Positions 15,124 to 17,984 of a stretch of 17,984 bases of DNA are shown here, piece by piece. The DNA is from an uncultured Lachnospiraceae bacterium (GTDB lineage: Bacteria > Bacillota > Clostridia > Lachnospirales > Lachnospiraceae). The first letter of the stretch is position 1. Each line of letters opens with the position of its first letter. The notes under the pieces were generated by a model. The model did no database searches and was not told the DNA's origin. It saw nothing but the letters and a program-made list of their open reading frames with translations. The stretch covers positions 1 to 17,984 of the forward strand of contig CAJUIM010000074.1 in assembly GCA_910586275.1 (NCBI GenBank). The letters run 5' to 3'. The position numbers and the translations under genes are program-made.

Positions 15124-15903
15124 ATGGCGAGATTTCAATGTAATGTTATATCTTATGTTTTGCAGAGAACCGTAGATATCACGGTAATTGTTCCCAGCGT
15201 AACCATACCGGAAGCGTTGGGGGGAGAGGCTTCACCGTCACATGTGCTGGAAGAAAGGTATCCGGTTCTTTACCTGCTTCACGGAATGGGAAATAACCAT
15301 GCTACATGGTGCGGATATTCCAATATAGAGTTATATGCAGAAGAACGGAATATTGCAGTTGTTATGATATCGGGAGAAAATAAATGTTACAGAAATGTTC
15401 CGGGCGGAGACAAATTCTTTGATTTTATTGAGAAGGAACTGCCGGAATTTGTAACCAATTATTTCCCTGTTTCGGACAAGCCGGAGCATTCCTATATTGC
15501 CGGGCTGTCTATGGGAGGTTACGGTTCGTTGCTGCATGGTATGTCCAGACCGGAGAGGTTTGCGGCAATCGGGGCTTTTTCGGCGGCAGTGGAGATCTCT
15601 CTGAATATGGATGAAGAGGAATTGAAAAACAGGAATCTGGATATTTATTATCTGACGGATAAGGCTTTGGAGGAAGGAAAGCGGATTCCGCCTATGTATA
15701 TTGCCTGTGGTGAGGATGATTTTCTGTATGAGATGAACTGCAAATATAAGGATGCGCTGACAGAGAAGAAAGTGGATGTAACATGGGTTTCACTGCCGGG
15801 CTATGCACATGAATGGCGTTTTTGGGATATACAGGTGGAAGAATTCCTGAAATGGATTCCGAGGACAGACAGTTATGCGGCAAAGGGTACACGGAAAGTA
15901 TAA
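15124..15903 (+). CDS. Alpha/beta-hydrolase esterase (esterase D/tributyrin esterase-like)
   Basis: This 259-residue cytosolic protein has an alpha/beta-hydrolase fold: RYPVLYLLHGMGNNHATW (45-62) forms the oxyanion loop, Ser129 in GLSMGGYGS is the nucleophile, Asp198 or Asp199 (ACGEDDF) is the acid, and His229 (GYAHEW) completes the triad. It belongs to the esterase D/EstA-like group that hydrolyses short-chain or sugar acetyl and other acyl esters. Near a glycan operon a deacylation role on imported sugars is attractive, but it is separated from the operon by a terminator and its substrate is unknown. ATG 15124 follows GAGGGAG at short spacing. The DUF554 gene begins 12 bases after its stop. 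Confidence 0.88.
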   Translation: MARFQCNVISYVLQRTVDITVIVPSVTIPEALGGEASPSHVLEERYPVLYLLHGMGNNHATWCGYSNIELYAEERNIAVVMISGENKCYRNVPGGDKFFDFIEKELPEFVTNYFPVSDKPEHSYIAGLSMGGYGSLLHGMSRPERFAAIGAFSAAVEISLNMDEEELKNRNLDIYYLTDKALEEGKRIPPMYIACGEDDFLYEMNCKYKDALTEKKVDVTWVSLPGYAHEWRFWDIQVEEFLKWIPRTDSYAAKGTRKV

Positions 15904-15915
15904 GAGGGAAAAAAT

Positions 15916-16599
15916 ATGCATGTATTATTAGTGAATATGGCAGCCTTGATTATAGGCACAATAATTGGCTGTCTGTTGAAAAAATATGTGCCGGAAAAGC
16001 TGCAGAAGGATTCCATGATTTATTTTTCGGTTGTTACGTTAGTTCTCGGCATTCGTCTGATTGAACGGACAACCAGTTTTTCCGCAGTGGTTATAGCTTT
16101 TCTGGTGGGCGGCACAATCGGTCATTTCCTGAAACTGGATGAACGGGTTTCGACTTTGCCTCAGAAGCTGTCCAATGGGAAAGACGGGTTTGATGCAGGG
16201 ACGCTGATGACAGGTTTCACTTTGTACTGCGTCAGCACATCAGGTATTTTGGGTGCTATGGATTTGGGGCTTTCGGGTGATTCTACACTGCTGATGATTA
16301 AAGCAGTCATGGATTTGCTGGCAGCCATATTCTTTGCAGCGGCAGGAGCCGGATGGATGCAGCTTATTATTGCAGTTCCGTTGGGGGTTATTCTGTTTGG
16401 ATTTTATTTCTTATCAAGGATATTGATGCCTTATGTGACACCGGAGATGATTGGGGACTTTTCATCCTGCGGGGGTATGATTCTGATTGTCAATGCCCTG
16501 CGGATGACGAAGCTGAAAAACCCGCCGGTACTCGACTTGGTGCCGGCATTGGCGTTGATTTTCCCGGTTTCGTGGATGTGGCTGACGTATATGGGCTAG
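15916..16599 (+). CDS. DUF554 family membrane protein (YdfK/YqgA-like)
   Basis: This 227-residue hydrophobic protein has about seven membrane segments. Family features are the N-terminal NMAALIIGTIIGCLLKK (7-23), the ERTTSFSAVVIAFLVGGTIGH stretch, FTLYCVSTSGILGAMDLGLSGDSTLL and ISSCGG-type FSSCGGMILIVNALRM. It resembles DUF554 proteins, whose function is not established and which have been suggested to be transporters. The ribosome binding site GAGGG directly follows the esterase stop, so the two are almost certainly co-transcribed. The link to glycan use is not evident. Confidence 0.88.
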   Translation: MHVLLVNMAALIIGTIIGCLLKKYVPEKLQKDSMIYFSVVTLVLGIRLIERTTSFSAVVIAFLVGGTIGHFLKLDERVSTLPQKLSNGKDGFDAGTLMTGFTLYCVSTSGILGAMDLGLSGDSTLLMIKAVMDLLAAIFFAAAGAGWMQLIIAVPLGVILFGFYFLSRILMPYVTPEMIGDFSSCGGMILIVNALRMTKLKNPPVLDLVPALALIFPVSWMWLTYMG

Positions 16600-16921
16600 G
16601 GGAATTGTTCTTTCAGGCGGCTGCAGTTTCACTTAATGGCATTGGTCAATGCCCCGCTGTTTGCATGAAGTAAAACGGAGGGAAAAGCATAAGACAGATG
16701 CCATAAAAAAAGAAACGAGCAGCCCGCTTGAGTGAAAACACTGTACGGTAAAAACCCATTTCTTATTGTCAATAGTAAGCTATTTTTCAATTCCTGTCAA
16801 TCTTCCATTTCTATTTTTCAAAATACCGCCATTGGTTATCGCCCACTTTTTTTAACACAACATCTGCTAAAATACAACATATCACATCGGGAATCTATGG
16901 ACAGTCGGTGCCATGGGGGCA
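16600..16921. other. Convergent intergenic region with weak minus-strand signals
   Basis: This 322-base gap separates two converging genes and shows no protein I can support. On the minus strand TTGACA (16800-16795) and TACTAT (16777-16772) are 17 bases apart, a fair promoter. Further on, CAAGC-GGGCT-GCTCG (16730-16716, one mismatch) followed by a T-rich run (16715-16705) is a weak terminator that may end the AraC-type gene. A small stem GGCATT-GGTC-AATGCC (16638-16653) lies just after the DUF554 gene without a T-run. Confidence 0.35.
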
Positions 16922-17779
16922 TCAGGTATTAAATTGGGCATATTTTTTCGGGGATATACCTACGGCTTTCGTAAAGGCTTTCAGAAAGTTGCTGTAATCG
17001 TTAAAACCGCATTTTTCGCATGTTTCCGTTACGGACAGCCCTTCGTTTAAGAGCGCCTTTGCTATTGTGATCCGGCGGGCCGTAATATATTTGTTAATGG
17101 TAGTGCCGGTAGTGGATTTGAAAATGCGGCATAGGTATGAGCTGCTTAAATAAAAATGTGCGGATAAGTTATCCAGCGTCAGATCCTCGGAAATATGACG
17201 GTTAATATAAGTCAGGATGTCATCTACCTGGGCATGATTAGTACCCGTTATTTCCGGCTGTATGCTATGGCTGTCCTGACGGAAGGCTTTGTTCAGGAAT
17301 ACCATTAGTTCCGTAAAGGCGCATCGTTCCGTTAAGTCGCCGCCGAAACCGCCGGCATCCGCTATTTTATGTATCAGGTAGACAAAGCGTTTGCTCATTT
17401 CCGCATCCAGATGCAGCTTATGGGGGATGCTGTCTTCCCGGTAGGTGAAGCAATGGCTCAGATCGGTGCTTTCCGAGGAAATTGATGCAAGGTAATCGGG
17501 ATGGATGGAAATGACAATCCGCTCATGGATTCCTTTGTCTATCTGTGTCAGGTAATGGCTTTCATATTGATTGATGAAGAAAATATCACCCGGCTCTATG
17601 TCATAGAACCGGTTATCAATCAGAAACTGTTTTCCGCCCGATATGGAATAATAAATCTCGTAGCAATCATGGATATGCATGTCCATAGGTTTTTCATCCT
17701 TGTACAAATGTGCTATGGCGAAATATCTGTTATCAATGCAGTGCCTTGTTGCCGACCGGCATGATGTAAATTCTTTCAT
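16922..17779 (-). CDS. AraC-family regulator with cupin-like sensing domain
   Basis: This 285-residue protein has an N-terminal AraC-type cupin domain (about 20-165). The metal/sugar-site pattern is MHIHDCYEIYYSISGG (34-49) and IEPGDIFFINQYESH (61-75). A C-terminal AraC double helix-turn-helix follows (about 185-283; LSSSYLCRIFKSTTGTTINKYI and CGFNDYSNFLKAFTKAVGISPKKY). Such proteins bind a sugar or derivative directly and switch on nearby genes. The target could be the esterase-DUF554 pair, the transport operon, or genes beyond the window. I chose ATG 17779, where the cupin domain starts normally; AAGGA lies 12 bases upstream, which is rather far. The in-frame extension to 17965 runs through the promoter and is rejected. 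Confidence 0.9.
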   Translation of the reverse strand: MKEFTSCRSATRHCIDNRYFAIAHLYKDEKPMDMHIHDCYEIYYSISGGKQFLIDNRFYDIEPGDIFFINQYESHYLTQIDKGIHERIVISIHPDYLASISSESTDLSHCFTYREDSIPHKLHLDAEMSKRFVYLIHKIADAGGFGGDLTERCAFTELMVFLNKAFRQDSHSIQPEITGTNHAQVDDILTYINRHISEDLTLDNLSAHFYLSSSYLCRIFKSTTGTTINKYITARRITIAKALLNEGLSVTETCEKCGFNDYSNFLKAFTKAVGISPKKYAQFNT

Positions 17780-17864
17780 GGGTGGTTTGGTTCCTTTCTG
17801 GAGATAGATGATAATAGCCGGATGAATGGGGGTAAAGGTATTTACATAAAATGGTTTTGCAATG

Positions 17865-17893
17865 ATTATATAGTAAGTGTTCAAAATTTGCAA
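17865..17893 (-). promoter_or_regulatory. Sigma-A promoter of the AraC-family gene
   Basis: On the minus strand TTGCAA (17893-17888) and a perfect TATAAT (17870-17865) are separated by exactly 17 bases. This predicts a leader of about 80 bases before ATG 17779. It is the best sigma-A promoter in the window. Confidence 0.65.
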
Positions 17894-17894
17894 G

Positions 17895-17928
17895 GTTACG
17901 GCAAATACGCTATAGAGTGTGTCGTAAC
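17895..17928. promoter_or_regulatory. Possible operator upstream of the AraC-family promoter
   Basis: GTTACG (17895-17900) and CGTAAC (17923-17928) form an inverted pair immediately upstream of the -35 of the AraC-family promoter, with centres about 28 bases apart. This could be an autoregulatory site or serve a gene beyond the window. The arms are only 6 bp, so chance is not excluded. Confidence 0.25.
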
Positions 17929-17984
17929 AGTTCAGCCTGAATGTTGTGTGGAGAGGCGGACGCACGGGAGGGATTTTTTTGCGG

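Noticed and set aside
16732..16932. Plus-strand 66-codon frame in the convergent gap
   Set aside because: No ribosome binding site, no recognisable family, and it overlaps the end of the AraC-family gene on the other strand.
17780..17965. In-frame upstream extension of the AraC-family gene
   Set aside because: It runs through a near-consensus promoter at 17865-17893 and adds an unrelated hydrophobic segment.

Overview
The window looks like chromosomal DNA from a Gram-positive anaerobe of the Clostridia, most likely a gut Lachnospiraceae. This is inferred from the YesM/YesN-type two-component pair, the A/E/P-rich lipoprotein linker after a Cys lipobox, the CUT1 sugar ABC genes with no ATPase gene, the DUF624 and DUF554 membrane proteins, strong AGGAGG ribosome binding sites, and a GC content near 50%. 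No rRNA, tRNA, CRISPR array, integrase or insertion sequence is visible.

Layout. (1) Positions 1-153 are the 3' end of glucose-6-phosphate isomerase. It converges on a small HPr/Crh-like gene (261-521, minus), with a perfect 22-bp palindrome between them acting as terminator. (2) Positions 728-6018 (minus) encode a sensor kinase, a REC-AraC response regulator and a leaderless heparinase II/III-like lyase. (3) Positions 6061-6388 form a divergent promoter region. (4) Positions 6389-14626 (plus) hold the main operon: sugar-binding lipoprotein, two permeases, GH88 unsaturated uronyl hydrolase, DUF2264 protein, DUF624 membrane protein and a discoidin-like protein. A 50-codon reading frame may follow. 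A 13-bp-stem terminator at 14870-14909 closes the operon. (5) Positions 14922-15041 contain the C-terminal remnant of a different ABC sugar permease, followed by a hairpin. (6) Positions 15124-16599 hold an esterase and a DUF554 membrane protein, probably co-transcribed. (7) Positions 16922-17779 (minus) encode a cupin-AraC regulator with a good sigma-A promoter.

How it fits together. The kinase and regulator probably sense an extracellular oligosaccharide or its consequences and activate the divergent transport operon. The binding protein and permeases import a uronic-acid-containing oligosaccharide, powered by an ATPase encoded elsewhere. Inside the cell, the lyase would cleave at a uronic acid to leave a 4,5-unsaturated residue. 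GH88 would release that residue, and DUF2264 (a family that, as I recall, includes beta-glucuronidases) would act on another linkage. The glycan itself cannot be read from the sequence. No secreted depolymerase and no downstream uronate catabolism genes are present, so the locus is specialised for imported oligosaccharides.

The least explained parts are the DUF2264 protein, the leaderless discoidin-like protein, the His-less HPr-like protein beside the lyase gene, and a 9-mer repeated in the two control regions.
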